Of a stretch of 64,000 bases of DNA, positions 8,450-15,824 are shown piece by piece. The position numbers and the translations under genes are program-made. Source of the stretch: JAEYOM01 sp036260935 (lineage in GTDB: Bacteria; Bacillota; Clostridia; Acetivibrionales; DTU013). Position 1 is the first letter of the stretch. Each line of letters starts with the position of its first letter. The notes beneath the pieces were generated by a model that was given only the letters and a program-made list of their open reading frames with translations, did no database searches and was not told where the DNA came from. The stretch is taken from assembly GCA_036260935.1 (NCBI GenBank), contig DATALQ010000004.1, forward strand, positions 60,460 through 124,459. Reading direction: 5' to 3'.

Positions 8450-9017
8450 AAGGAAAAGCAGAACAAAGAGAATACTGATAACTCTTGCCGTATTCATCGT
8501 CATTTTGGCTGCTGGGGCTTTTTCTGTTTACACCGCGCTGAAAATGCTGTACCCCATCGGGTATCCCGACTTGGTAAGTGGGTATTCGGAACAGTATGGG
8601 CTGGATCCATATCTTATTACTGCCGTTATCAATGTTGAAAGTAATTTCAAACCTGATGCCGTCTCGCATGCAAATGCCAGAGGCCTCATGCAGATATCGG
8701 AGAAAACGGGCAAATGGGCGGCCGGCAAGCTGAAAATTAAGAATTACAAGAGCAGCGACCTGTTTGAACCTGAGATCAACATACGAATTGGCTGCTGGTA
8801 CCTTTCACAGCTTTATAAGGAGTTCGGCGACATGGATCTGGCTCTTGCGGCCTACAACGGAGGGAGCGGAAATGTCAACCAGTGGCTGAAGGACGAAAGC
8901 CTGAGCCCTGACGGTAAGAACCTTGAGCGCATCCCATTTCCCGAAACGGAGCAATACATCAGGAAGGTTAAAAAAAATTACACGGTTTACAAAAAGCTTT
9001 ACGAAAATCAATTTTAA
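8436..9017 (+). CDS. Membrane-anchored lytic transglycosylase (SLT/GH23 type)
   Basis: The 193-residue protein has a basic N-terminus and one membrane anchor (about 12-35), then a soluble lytic transglycosylase domain. The catalytic glutamate is E68 in INVESNF, followed by the conserved ARGLMQIS and AAYNGGSGNV motifs. Such enzymes cleave the MurNAc-GlcNAc bond of peptidoglycan with formation of 1,6-anhydroMurNAc, acting at the outer face of the membrane. GTG at 8436 follows AGGAG inside coaE; ATG at 8442 is an alternative. The polA-coaE-transglycosylase order is common in Clostridia. Confidence 0.92.
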   Translation: MPMYKRKSRTKRILITLAVFIVILAAGAFSVYTALKMLYPIGYPDLVSGYSEQYGLDPYLITAVINVESNFKPDAVSHANARGLMQISEKTGKWAAGKLKIKNYKSSDLFEPEINIRIGCWYLSQLYKEFGDMDLALAAYNGGSGNVNQWLKDESLSPDGKNLERIPFPETEQYIRKVKKNYTVYKKLYENQF

Positions 9018-9065
9018 TGGTATTTTTATACTGTAAGTGCAAAAAAACGTAGTGGAGGGCTTTAT

Positions 9066-9407
9066 ATGAAATCCGACCTTCTTTTCGAAAGGGACATGCT
9101 TTTTCCCACTGACAACAGTATAGAACCCGGTTGTATTCATGCGCAGGTATATGGCCCGGATACGGATGCGAAGATCCCGGTCGTATTGGAGGCCAAGACT
9201 GCACATTCTCCTTTGAAATATATCGAAAATATTATCAGGATCATGCAGAGTGAAATATTTGACAGGATATTTATCGATGTAAGAAAAAGTGTCGATATAT
9301 ATATCAGGACCAGCAACGATCAAAAAGCGGAATTCAACGGACACAGCCATATCAAGGTAGATCTTGACGGAGATAAACCGAAGTTTTCAGGCATTGAACT
9401 AAAGTGA
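9066..9407 (+). CDS. Hypothetical protein, 113 aa
   Basis: A GTGGAGGG ribosome binding site precedes the ATG. The protein is soluble, with no signal or membrane helix. It reads as a small alpha/beta domain: a strand region (IPVVLEAKTAH), a helix (SPLKYIENIIRIMQSEIF), then DRIFIDVRKSVDIYIRTS and an acidic C-terminus. I do not recognise a family. Close spacing suggests it may be co-transcribed with the preceding transglycosylase and the following diguanylate cyclase (23-bp gap), but nothing in its sequence shows a function. Confidence 0.7.
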   Translation: MKSDLLFERDMLFPTDNSIEPGCIHAQVYGPDTDAKIPVVLEAKTAHSPLKYIENIIRIMQSEIFDRIFIDVRKSVDIYIRTSNDQKAEFNGHSHIKVDLDGDKPKFSGIELK

Positions 9408-9429
9408 ATATTATTGACAGGGTGATATT

Positions 9430-10560
9430 TTGGAAAATAGGACCAACTTGCCCAAGGAGGAAAGGAACCCTAACAAAATAAATAATCCCGGTAATCAGAG
9501 CAACATGCTAATGCTGGTTTACCGCTGGATGATTTTTATTTTTTCCGCTGTCCTCAGCATAACCTGCAAAAGGTTTGAGATACAGAGCGATGCCATTCTT
9601 GAGTCGCTCGCGGTCGTTGCCATCTATAACGGCGCAGCAACCGCCTATTATCTGAACACGAGCAAAAAATTCTCGGCAAACGTGTTGTACATAGACATTG
9701 TTTCTGTTTTGCTTCTGGTACTTTTTACAGGCGGACTGCAGTCCGACCTTTATGTATTTCTCATTTTTCTGATAGGACTATGCGGGATATACAACGATTT
9801 CGCCAGCACAATGAAGGCCGGGATCATAAGTGCTGTTGTCTACACGGTCACCTGCATATTTTCCGGGAGATACTATACGGAAACCATACTCTATTCGACT
9901 CTCGTGATACGGGACCTGCTGTTCCTTATGGCTGCGTTTGCGATCTCCAGGATTAATTTTGAGGTAAAAAGGTACGACGAGCTTCGAAAGAAGGAATTCA
10001 GGCTTGCCCGCACCGATAAACTCACCGGCCTTGCCAACCGCCACTATTTCGACCAGAAGGTGAGGGAAGAGGTCGAGTATGCCAGCAGTAACAATACGGT
10101 ACTCAATGTTCTGATGTTCGATATTGACAATTTCAAGGGCTTCAATGATACTTACGGGCATTTGTCAGGCGACAAGCTGCTGATGCTGTTTTCCGATATA
10201 ATCCGGCAGTGTGTCAGAAAATCGGACATTCCGATACGTTACGGCGGAGAGGAATTCATGATCCTGATCCGCGATATGGACATCATCATAGCAAAAAGCG
10301 TAGGAGACAGGATCAGAAGGCAACTGGAGAAGCAGCGTATCTACCTCGGGTCTCAGGACGAGCATCAGAGAGTTACTGTAAGCTGTGGCGTAGCGCAGTA
10401 TCCGAGGCATGCAAGGGAGATAAAGGACGTCATTGAAAAGGCGGACCAGGCGCTGTACCATGCAAAGGCCATAGGGAAAAACATAGTCGTTACTTTCGAT
10501 GAGATAGGCCAGCAGCGTGAAGAGATAGAAAGGGAACCTCTGAGGATCGGCGGAAAGTAG
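9430..10560 (+). CDS. Membrane-bound diguanylate cyclase (GGDEF)
   Basis: The enzyme makes the second messenger c-di-GMP from two GTP. The 376-residue product has an N-terminal soluble tail, about five to six membrane helices (about 25-175) and a C-terminal GGDEF domain starting at LARTDKLTGLANRHYF. The active-site loop is GGEEF at 272-276. The sequence RKSD at 263-266 sits exactly five residues before it and matches the RxxD inhibitory I-site, so product inhibition is expected. TTG at 9430 is taken as start because AGGGTGATA precedes it. The membrane part does not match a sensor domain I can name. Confidence 0.92.
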   Translation: MENRTNLPKEERNPNKINNPGNQSNMLMLVYRWMIFIFSAVLSITCKRFEIQSDAILESLAVVAIYNGAATAYYLNTSKKFSANVLYIDIVSVLLLVLFTGGLQSDLYVFLIFLIGLCGIYNDFASTMKAGIISAVVYTVTCIFSGRYYTETILYSTLVIRDLLFLMAAFAISRINFEVKRYDELRKKEFRLARTDKLTGLANRHYFDQKVREEVEYASSNNTVLNVLMFDIDNFKGFNDTYGHLSGDKLLMLFSDIIRQCVRKSDIPIRYGGEEFMILIRDMDIIIAKSVGDRIRRQLEKQRIYLGSQDEHQRVTVSCGVAQYPRHAREIKDVIEKADQALYHAKAIGKNIVVTFDEIGQQREEIEREPLRIGGK

Positions 10561-10604
10561 AGGCGTACTTGGGAAACGGAGCGGCCATATTATGGAAGCG
10601 TATT

Positions 10605-10958
10605 ATGGAATCATATGAGATTACTTTTGCAATAATACTTATATTAGTTCTTTTATTAGTGTCAGTAATTACATTTGGGATCACTTATGTTCTAAGAAGA
10701 AAAAAAGTGCTAAAATTCATTCCTGCTATTTTTCAAACACTTATATCACTTTATTTTGCCCTAAATTTTTGGGTGGGGAGTCATCAAAGTATTCCTATAA
10801 ATTCCGGTTTCGGGCTGTGGGGAGCGACCCATGCTGTGGCGTTAGCTATTTTACTTTATTTAACTGGGGTATGCTTAATTGCAGCGTTATCAAGTATAAT
10901 TTTTTTGATCTTTTATGGTCTTAATAAAAATCGTAAGAAAAAGTTAACTTCCCAATAA
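10605..10958 (+). CDS. Small multi-pass membrane protein
   Basis: Three hydrophobic helices are seen in about 117 residues: EITFAIILILVLLLVSVIT, a middle segment around FIPAIFQTLISLYFALNF, and the segment before FLIFYGLNKNRKKK, with a basic C-terminus. Start choice is weak: ATG at 10605 gives a protein beginning MESYE; an earlier TTG at 10569 would add 12 residues unlike the rest. Base composition falls to AT-rich within this gene, marking the start of an accessory-looking stretch that extends to 12036. No family recognised. Confidence 0.55.
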   Translation: MESYEITFAIILILVLLLVSVITFGITYVLRRKKVLKFIPAIFQTLISLYFALNFWVGSHQSIPINSGFGLWGATHAVALAILLYLTGVCLIAALSSIIFLIFYGLNKNRKKKLTSQ

Positions 10959-11535
10959 TAACGATCTTATATTTTATGTTCCACTTCTTTTTTCTTATTT
11001 CAATATCAAATAGTGTACTCAAGTAGGCTTGACATGAGTTAAGAAAAGATTGTTTTACAGTGGCCATTTCATAATTTCTTTATATTTGAATGAGGGAAAG
11101 GTTTGCTCGCATAAAGTGCATCCACAAATCCATATTATATGATTGAGGGAGAGAATTTGTTTAGTGAATTTGATTTTAGTCCAGGTAAAGTAACTTTTAG
11201 TGACTATGATATATCATTAGAACTGATATATAGCATATCCCCTAGCTTTCTGCCGTAGAAAAAACATATGCCTTTCAAGATTGTTTGGTTTTGCAAGTTT
11301 GGGGCAAAATCCGTACTAAAATAATGGGCTTTCGCATCATTAAGTAAGTTTTTTGCATAATAAAGATAAAAAGTCCAGAATTATGTTTACTATTGCTGCC
11401 CCAAAGTTGAAATTCCAAACAGTATAAGTTAATATGTGAAGAATTACTACCGAAGATGCAGATTGTCACGATACTATTGGTAAAGTGGAGTTTTAACGAA
11501 AAGGCTACAGCCCGATAGGATTGGGAGTGAAATAT
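10959..11535. other. AT-rich intergenic stretch with a short gene fragment
   Basis: This 577-bp gap has no full gene. A GGGAGAGA site and TTG at 11157 open a 33-codon frame (starting LFSEFDFSPGKVTF) that stops at 11258 and looks like the N-terminus of a lost protein. The remainder is AT-rich without clear hairpins or promoters. Confidence 0.5.
11157..11258 (+). pseudogene. N-terminal gene fragment, 33 codons
   Basis: A TTG codon with a GGGAGAGA ribosome binding site starts a short frame whose first 25 residues look like genuine protein (SPGKVTFSDYDISLEL) before an early stop. No continuation in the other frames is evident. Probably a truncated accessory gene; family unknown. Confidence 0.3.
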
Positions 11536-12036
11536 ATGAATATAGAAGTTAGTAAAGTATGTTTTGAAGAGAAATCTATATTGGGCAATTTGTTAAAAAT
11601 GTATTGTTATGAATGGTCGCAATACAATAAATTTGATGTTAATGAATCAGGTGAGTACGAATTTGAGTACCACATTAACGATTATTTAGAAAAAGATAAT
11701 CATTATGCGTTTTTTATTAAGGTTGATGATAAACTTGCAGGCTTTGTATTTATTGATAACGATTGTACTTTCAATTCCGACTATGCAATAGCCGAATTTT
11801 TTGTTATGCACAAGTATCGCAGGGCTGGGGTAGGGCGGTATGTTGCAAATACTATGTTTGACATGTTTCATGGGAAGTGGGAAGTAGGTCATCATCCTCA
11901 TAATATTACTTCTGCGAAGTTTTGGGACAGCGTTATTGCTGAGTATACAAAAGGGAAATATACAATTGTTACTTCTTGTCAGGATGCGGTATATCATGAT
12001 GGAACGCGTGCCGATTTAATTTTGTTTGAAAATTAA
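11536..12036 (+). CDS. GNAT-family N-acetyltransferase
   Basis: 166 residues from the ATG at 11536; TTGGGAGTG gives the ribosome binding site, so the upstream TTG at 11521 is not used. The acetyl-CoA binding motif A reads VMHKYRRAGVGRYVAN, with the RRAGVG pyrophosphate loop, preceded by AEFF and by a strand GFVFIDN. GNAT enzymes move the acetyl group of acetyl-CoA to an amine of a small molecule or protein; the substrate is not evident. AT-rich composition like the preceding gene suggests an acquired segment. No operon partner on the same strand. Confidence 0.85.
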   Translation: MNIEVSKVCFEEKSILGNLLKMYCYEWSQYNKFDVNESGEYEFEYHINDYLEKDNHYAFFIKVDDKLAGFVFIDNDCTFNSDYAIAEFFVMHKYRRAGVGRYVANTMFDMFHGKWEVGHHPHNITSAKFWDSVIAEYTKGKYTIVTSCQDAVYHDGTRADLILFEN

Positions 12037-12045
12037 AGATATACT

Positions 12046-12420
12046 CTATTTTTCCTTCTTATCCGCATTTTTCCCTTCAGCCAGCTTGTCCAGTTCCATT
12101 TTAAGCATGCCGATTTCCTGCGTTAAGGTCTTTACGCGATTTGCATTCCTCGATATGGCTATCGTTAACGTAAAGAGTATCAGCAGCAGAAAGAAAATAA
12201 TGAAGAGAAACAGCGTATTGACCGGTTCTACAATGTTCAGAAGATTTGAAATCAGCCTCAGCAGTCCGGGGAAGACGGCGACCGCAATCAGGCACAAACC
12301 TGCAAAGAGCCATGCAAGTGTATATTTCAAATCTATCTTCCTGTTTCGGAGCATCATGACTATATAGAACAAAAAAATCAGGGAAGCGGCTATCATTATT
12401 ATCTGAAGTCTTGTGTTCAT
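12046..12420 (-). CDS. DUF2304 membrane protein
   Basis: 124 residues on the minus strand: two or three membrane helices (about 5-22, 34-55 and 66-90) followed by a coiled-coil-like tail (VKTLTQEIGMLKMELDKLAE). The arrangement matches DUF2304 proteins, which usually sit beside a DPM1-like glycosyltransferase, as here: its ATG overlaps the stop of the upstream glycosyltransferase (TAATG). Function is thought to be linked to membrane-linked sugar transfer, but is not established. Confidence 0.8.
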   Translation of the reverse strand: MNTRLQIIMIAASLIFLFYIVMMLRNRKIDLKYTLAWLFAGLCLIAVAVFPGLLRLISNLLNIVEPVNTLFLFIIFFLLLILFTLTIAISRNANRVKTLTQEIGMLKMELDKLAEGKNADKKEK

Positions 12421-13136
12421 TACCTGTCAACCTCCGTTCGCCTGTAACCGTAAAAGGAAGCCAATATGACTGCAAGACTCACCTTGACCATGTAATAGAC
12501 CGATTTCATGCTTGTGATCGAGGATTTGCCCTGCTTGCGCTCGTTCATGACAACAGGCACTTCTTTTACATTGAGTTTATTCCTGATCGCATTTACTATC
12601 GACTCAGGTTCGGGATAATCGCGCGGGTAATCCGCCGCAAACAGGCGAATTGCCTTGCGGTCGCAAGCCCTGAAGCCTGAAGTCGGGTCCGTAACCCTGA
12701 GTCCAGTGAACATATTTATCAATCTGCTGAAATAACGTATCGCAAACCTTCGAACACCAGTAGAACGGAAGCCGCCTTCGGTGTCGGAAAGGAATCTCGA
12801 ACCTATGCAGAGGTCCGCTCCCTTTTCGAGCTCGTCAAGCAGAACAGAAATATATTCCGGGTTGTGCTGACCGTCGCCATCCACCTGAACAGCCGCATCG
12901 TAGTCCTTGTAATGGGCATACATGTAACCGGCCTGTACCGCGCCGCCGATACCGAGGTTCACGGGCAGATCTATCACATGTACGCCGCGTTCCCTGCAAA
13001 GCCTTAATGTGCCGTCCTCCGAACTGTCGTTTATAACGATTACGTCATGCTGCGGACAGTCTTTTTCCAACCTGTCGAGCAGCCCTGAGAGATTCTTTTC
13101 CTCATTGTACGCGGGTATGATTATCAGTACTTTCAT
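12420..13136 (-). CDS. Family 2 glycosyltransferase (dolichyl-phosphate mannose synthase-like)
   Basis: 238 residues. The GT-A fold starts with IIIPAYNEEKNL, followed by the nucleotide-binding IVINDSSEDGT and the metal-binding DxD equivalent VDGDGQH, then RFLSD and the acceptor-side DPTSGFRA. This pattern is that of polyprenyl-phosphate sugar synthases, which move a sugar from a nucleotide donor to a lipid carrier at the cytoplasmic face. No C-terminal membrane helices are present; the partner DUF2304 gene overlaps by one base and may provide membrane attachment (inference). Confidence 0.9.
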   Translation of the reverse strand: MKVLIIIPAYNEEKNLSGLLDRLEKDCPQHDVIVINDSSEDGTLRLCRERGVHVIDLPVNLGIGGAVQAGYMYAHYKDYDAAVQVDGDGQHNPEYISVLLDELEKGADLCIGSRFLSDTEGGFRSTGVRRFAIRYFSRLINMFTGLRVTDPTSGFRACDRKAIRLFAADYPRDYPEPESIVNAIRNKLNVKEVPVVMNERKQGKSSITSMKSVYYMVKVSLAVILASFYGYRRTEVDR

Positions 13137-13217
13137 CGAACGTCCTTCAAGCGTTTATTCTATGGGTATCCTACGGGGACATATCCCGGACAGCCCCTTT
13201 ACATTATACCCGCATAT

Positions 13218-14246
13218 TTACTTACGCACAACAGTCAAGCTTCGGCCGACTGCCTTTGCCACCGGTTCGAGCTCCTCCATGAGTTGGGCGAATTTCGAGG
13301 GTCTCAGCGATTGCGGCCCATCGCTGAGAGCATTGGGCGGGTCGAGGTGTACTTCGATGATGAGACCGTCGGCTCCGGTAGCTACTGCTCCTTTGGATAA
13401 TGCGCCGACATACTTCCAATTGCCTGCGGCGTGGCTAGGATCGACGATTATCGGCAGATGTGAAAGCTCCTTGACGACAGGTATGGCACTCAAATCCATC
13501 GTGTTCCTTGTCGAGGTTTCATAAGTCCTTATACCCCTCTCGCAGAGGATAATATTCGGATTACCCGCCGCCATTACGTATTCTGCGGCCATAAGCCACT
13601 CTTCGATCGTTGCGGCAAGCCCTCTTTTCAGCAGAACGGGCTTCGATGTCTGGCCCACTTCCTGCAGCAGCCTGAAATTCTGCATGTTCCTGGCGCCTAT
13701 TTGTATAATGTCCGCGTATGAAGCGACCATCTCAACATCGCGGGTGTCCACGACCTCCGTAACTATGGGCATCCCGGTCAACTCGCGCGCTTTCGCCATT
13801 ATCTTCAGTCCATCCTCCTCAAGGCCCTGGAAGGAGTATGGGGAAGAGCGCGGCTTGAAGGCGCCGCCCCTCAATATGCCGGCTCCTGCTTCTTTAACCT
13901 TTTGTGCGGTTTCAAGGAAGTTTTCCTCGCTTTCGATCGCGCAGGGTCCCGCCATTACAACTATCTCGTTTCCGCCGATCTTCAGGCCTCCGACTTCTAT
14001 GACCGTCGGTTCCTGCTTGAGTTCCTTGCCAGCCAGCTTGAAGGGTTTCATGATGGGCACAAGGTTCTCTACTCCCGGCATCGAAGAGATGGCGTGTGTG
14101 TTAAGCAGCCTTTTGTCGCCTATGGCGCCGATTACGGTCTTGACTTCGCCAATAATCGGGTGTGTCTTGAACCCGAGTTCCGACAATTTGTGTTCAACGT
14201 TGTCGATCTCCTGTCTTGTGGCATTTTTACTCATTACAATGATCAT
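13218..14246 (-). CDS. aroF: 3-deoxy-7-phosphoheptulonate synthase (DAHP synthase), AroF type
   Basis: This enzyme condenses phosphoenolpyruvate and erythrose 4-phosphate in the first step of the shikimate pathway. The 342-residue product has a short N-terminal ferredoxin-like/ACT-like regulatory domain (about 1-75) and the barrel with GPCAIES, RGGAFKPRSSPYSFQG, QIGARNMQN, LLKRG, CERGIRTYE, and DPSHAAG. This is the type Ibeta DAHP synthase layout found in Thermotoga and Firmicutes. ATG at 14246 is chosen over TTG at 14252 for its spacing from GGGAGG. It lies behind a T-box leader, so expression should rise when a cognate aromatic tRNA is uncharged. Confidence 0.95.
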   Translation of the reverse strand: MIIVMSKNATRQEIDNVEHKLSELGFKTHPIIGEVKTVIGAIGDKRLLNTHAISSMPGVENLVPIMKPFKLAGKELKQEPTVIEVGGLKIGGNEIVVMAGPCAIESEENFLETAQKVKEAGAGILRGGAFKPRSSPYSFQGLEEDGLKIMAKARELTGMPIVTEVVDTRDVEMVASYADIIQIGARNMQNFRLLQEVGQTSKPVLLKRGLAATIEEWLMAAEYVMAAGNPNIILCERGIRTYETSTRNTMDLSAIPVVKELSHLPIIVDPSHAAGNWKYVGALSKGAVATGADGLIIEVHLDPPNALSDGPQSLRPSKFAQLMEELEPVAKAVGRSLTVVRK

Positions 14247-14299
14247 AATCAAGCCCTCCCAAGCTTTATTTCACTAATTCATCAGTTTGCACGGACCTG

Positions 14300-14340
14300 T
14301 TAAAAATCACTGGTGCATCGAGTGCCATTGATTTTTAACG
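14300..14340 (-). other. Stem-loop between T-box terminator and aroF
   Basis: An 11-bp perfect stem (GTTAAAAATCA with its complement) encloses a 19-nt loop. It lies between the T-box terminator and the aroF ribosome binding site, so it would be in every read-through transcript. It is not followed by a T tract and does not include the ribosome binding site. Role unknown. Confidence 0.5.
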
Positions 14341-14360
14341 TGACTTTGCTATGTTCCAGA

Positions 14361-14640
14361 AAATAAAAAACTCTCCGTCTGTTATGAGACGAAGAGTTGT
14401 TCTCTGCGCGGTACCACTCAAATTGGTAAAAACCCAGCTTTATAACGTACATTCATACGTCTTTCCTTTTAACGGCGGATACCCGGCACAGCCTACACTA
14501 TCTTCAGCCTGCAGCTCGAAGGGGAACTTCGATCGGATTGCTCAACCGGGCTTCCACCATTCCCGGCTCGCTGGTCTTCACAGTATATGCTGTGAGCAGA
14601 TTCCTGACTACTTTCCCTTGTCATAGCTATTTATTTACTT
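14361..14640 (-). promoter_or_regulatory. T-box riboswitch (tRNA-sensing leader) of aroF
   Basis: On the minus strand the leader carries the canonical T-box sequence TGAGTGGTACCGCG (complement of 14407-14420) followed by a terminator stem (AACTCTTCGTCTC with its partner, then TTTTTTATTTT; 14361-14398). Upstream are a stem I apical region with AGCGAGCCGGG and a GGTGGAAG-like loop, and a 5' AAAGTAGTC segment typical of the specifier-loop region. The candidate specifier lies in CGAAGTTCCCC (complement of 14521-14531). UUC (phenylalanine) is the reading that suits aroF, but the frame one base earlier would read GUU, so the amino acid is not settled. Uncharged tRNA should stabilise the antiterminator and allow aroF transcription. 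Confidence 0.92.
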
Positions 14641-14652
14641 GAAATTTTCTTT

Positions 14653-14682
14653 ATCGTAGCACGGGTCAAATTCATTTGTCAA
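14653..14682 (-). promoter_or_regulatory. Promoter of the aroF T-box transcript
   Basis: Reading the minus strand, TTGACA (14682-14677) is followed after 18 bp by TACGAT (14658-14653). This is a good sigma-A-type promoter placed a short distance before the T-box stem I. Confidence 0.7.
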
Positions 14683-14718
14683 GGAGGATTTTATATAACA
14701 TTATGTCGAATATATGAT

Positions 14719-14747
14719 ATAATAGCCTTACGAGGTAAGGCTATTAT
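14719..14747. repeat. Perfect 13-bp inverted repeat, 3-nt loop
   Basis: ATAATAGCCTTAC and GTAAGGCTATTAT pair perfectly around GAG. It lies in the divergent region between the aroF T-box and cheW. There is no T tract, so it may be an operator or transcript stem rather than a terminator. Confidence 0.7.
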
Positions 14748-14820
14748 ACGTCTCCGGCGGAATTTACGCGCCGCCGATTATTTGCCCCTGAATATTTGGA
14801 TGGCAAAACGGCGATGCGCA

Positions 14821-14848
14821 ATTATACCATGATAAATCATGGTATAAT
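14821..14848. repeat. Perfect 13-bp inverted repeat, 2-nt loop
   Basis: ATTATACCATGAT and ATCATGGTATAAT pair perfectly around AA, 61 bp before cheW. Both ends include TATAAT-like or ATTATA sequence, so it may overlap a promoter and act as an operator for cheW. Confidence 0.7.
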
Positions 14849-14908
14849 AAAAGAAAACAGGCAGTAAATGGATGACCGTAGAATTTCACGATTTGGGGAG
14901 GGTCAGGA

Positions 14909-15376
14909 ATGGGTGAGCTGCAGGTAGTTGTATTCGATGTCAACGGCGAGTTGTTCGGAGCGGAAACTTCACAGGTATTTCAGATAATCAGGTATCAGGA
15001 AGCCACCAAATTACCCAGAATGCCTAAATTTATAGAGGGAATACTGAATTTCAGGAATTCTGTCCTTCCTGTCGTCAACCTGGCAAAAAGGTTCGATATG
15101 GGAGATTTCGCGGTCAGTAAAAAGACAAAAATACTTGTGACCAGCATAGAAGATAAATTTGCCGGCTTTATAGTCAATGATGTTTCGGAGATAGTCAAAT
15201 TCTCTGATAGTGAAGTCAGTGAGGCACCGGATATATTAAGCGGAGAAACGGCGGTTTACCTGAAGAAGGTGGCAAGAAAGGGCGACAAGCTCATTTCGAT
15301 AATAGACCTCGAGAAAATACTGACTGTCAATGAAATAAAAAAGCTTTCGAACATAAATCCGAAAGATGAAAAGTGA
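14909..15376 (+). CDS. cheW: CheW-family chemotaxis coupling protein
   Basis: 155 residues with the CheW fold: it begins QVVVFDVNGELFGAETSQV, followed by the signature LPRMPKFIEGILNFRNSVLPVVNL, and ends with a strand region LISIIDLEKIL. CheW bridges chemoreceptors and the CheA kinase at the cytoplasmic face. TTTGGGGAGGG gives a strong ribosome binding site. No other chemotaxis gene is in the window; stand-alone CheW paralogues are frequent in Clostridia. The perfect inverted repeats upstream may regulate it. Confidence 0.93.
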   Translation: MGELQVVVFDVNGELFGAETSQVFQIIRYQEATKLPRMPKFIEGILNFRNSVLPVVNLAKRFDMGDFAVSKKTKILVTSIEDKFAGFIVNDVSEIVKFSDSEVSEAPDILSGETAVYLKKVARKGDKLISIIDLEKILTVNEIKKLSNINPKDEK

Positions 15377-15433
15377 TCAAAACGTAAAGCGAATAGAAAT
15401 GAACAGTCCAGAATTGTTATTTCGGGAACATAA

Positions 15434-15461
15434 AAGGGGATGCCGGGTTTCGGCATCCCTT
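15434..15461 (+). terminator. Hairpin terminator after cheW
   Basis: GGGATGCCG and CGGCATCCC pair across a GGTTT loop, followed by TTATG rather than a strong T run. It is placed just after cheW. Confidence 0.6.
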
Positions 15462-15500
15462 ATGTATATTTGGAGACCCCTTGATAGACGCGGGTTCAGG

Positions 15501-15710
15501 AGACCACAAGATCACAAGATCACAAGATCACAGATCACAGATCACAAGATCACAAGATCACAAGATCACAAGATCACAAGATCACAAGATCACAAGATCA
15601 CAAGATCACAAGATCACAAGATCACAAGCTCACAAGCTCACAAGCTCACAAGCTCACAAGCTCACAAGCTCACAAAATCACAAGATCACAAGATCACAAG
15701 ATCACAAGAT
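15501..15710. repeat. 8-bp tandem repeat array (AAGATCAC)n
   Basis: About 210 bp of head-to-tail 8-bp units with core AAGATCAC. A central block of six units changes to AAGCTCAC, and a few 7-bp units occur near the left end. Flanks are unrelated. Because 8 is not a multiple of three, any reading frame across it gives a 24-bp periodic peptide (KITRSQDH-like) in all three frames; these open frames have no ribosome binding site and are not taken as genes. There are no unique spacers, so it is not a CRISPR array. Confidence 0.95.
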
Positions 15711-15824
15711 GTTGCTCTCATTGTGTATCATGCAGAAGTTACCTCATGCAGAATTTATCACATTGACTTTACCCTTAGGGCAAGGTGTAAGATAAAGGCA
15801 GGCTATACAGAATTCGCCGAGAGG

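Noticed and set aside
9430..10560. GGDEF protein as an inactive receptor
   Set aside because: GGEEF is intact and the I-site RxxD is at the canonical distance, so activity is expected.
15501..15710. CRISPR array or a KITRSQDH-repeat protein
   Set aside because: The 8-bp units are contiguous with no unique spacers, and the long open frames across them exist in several frames only because the repeat has no stop. No ribosome binding site or conserved flanks.
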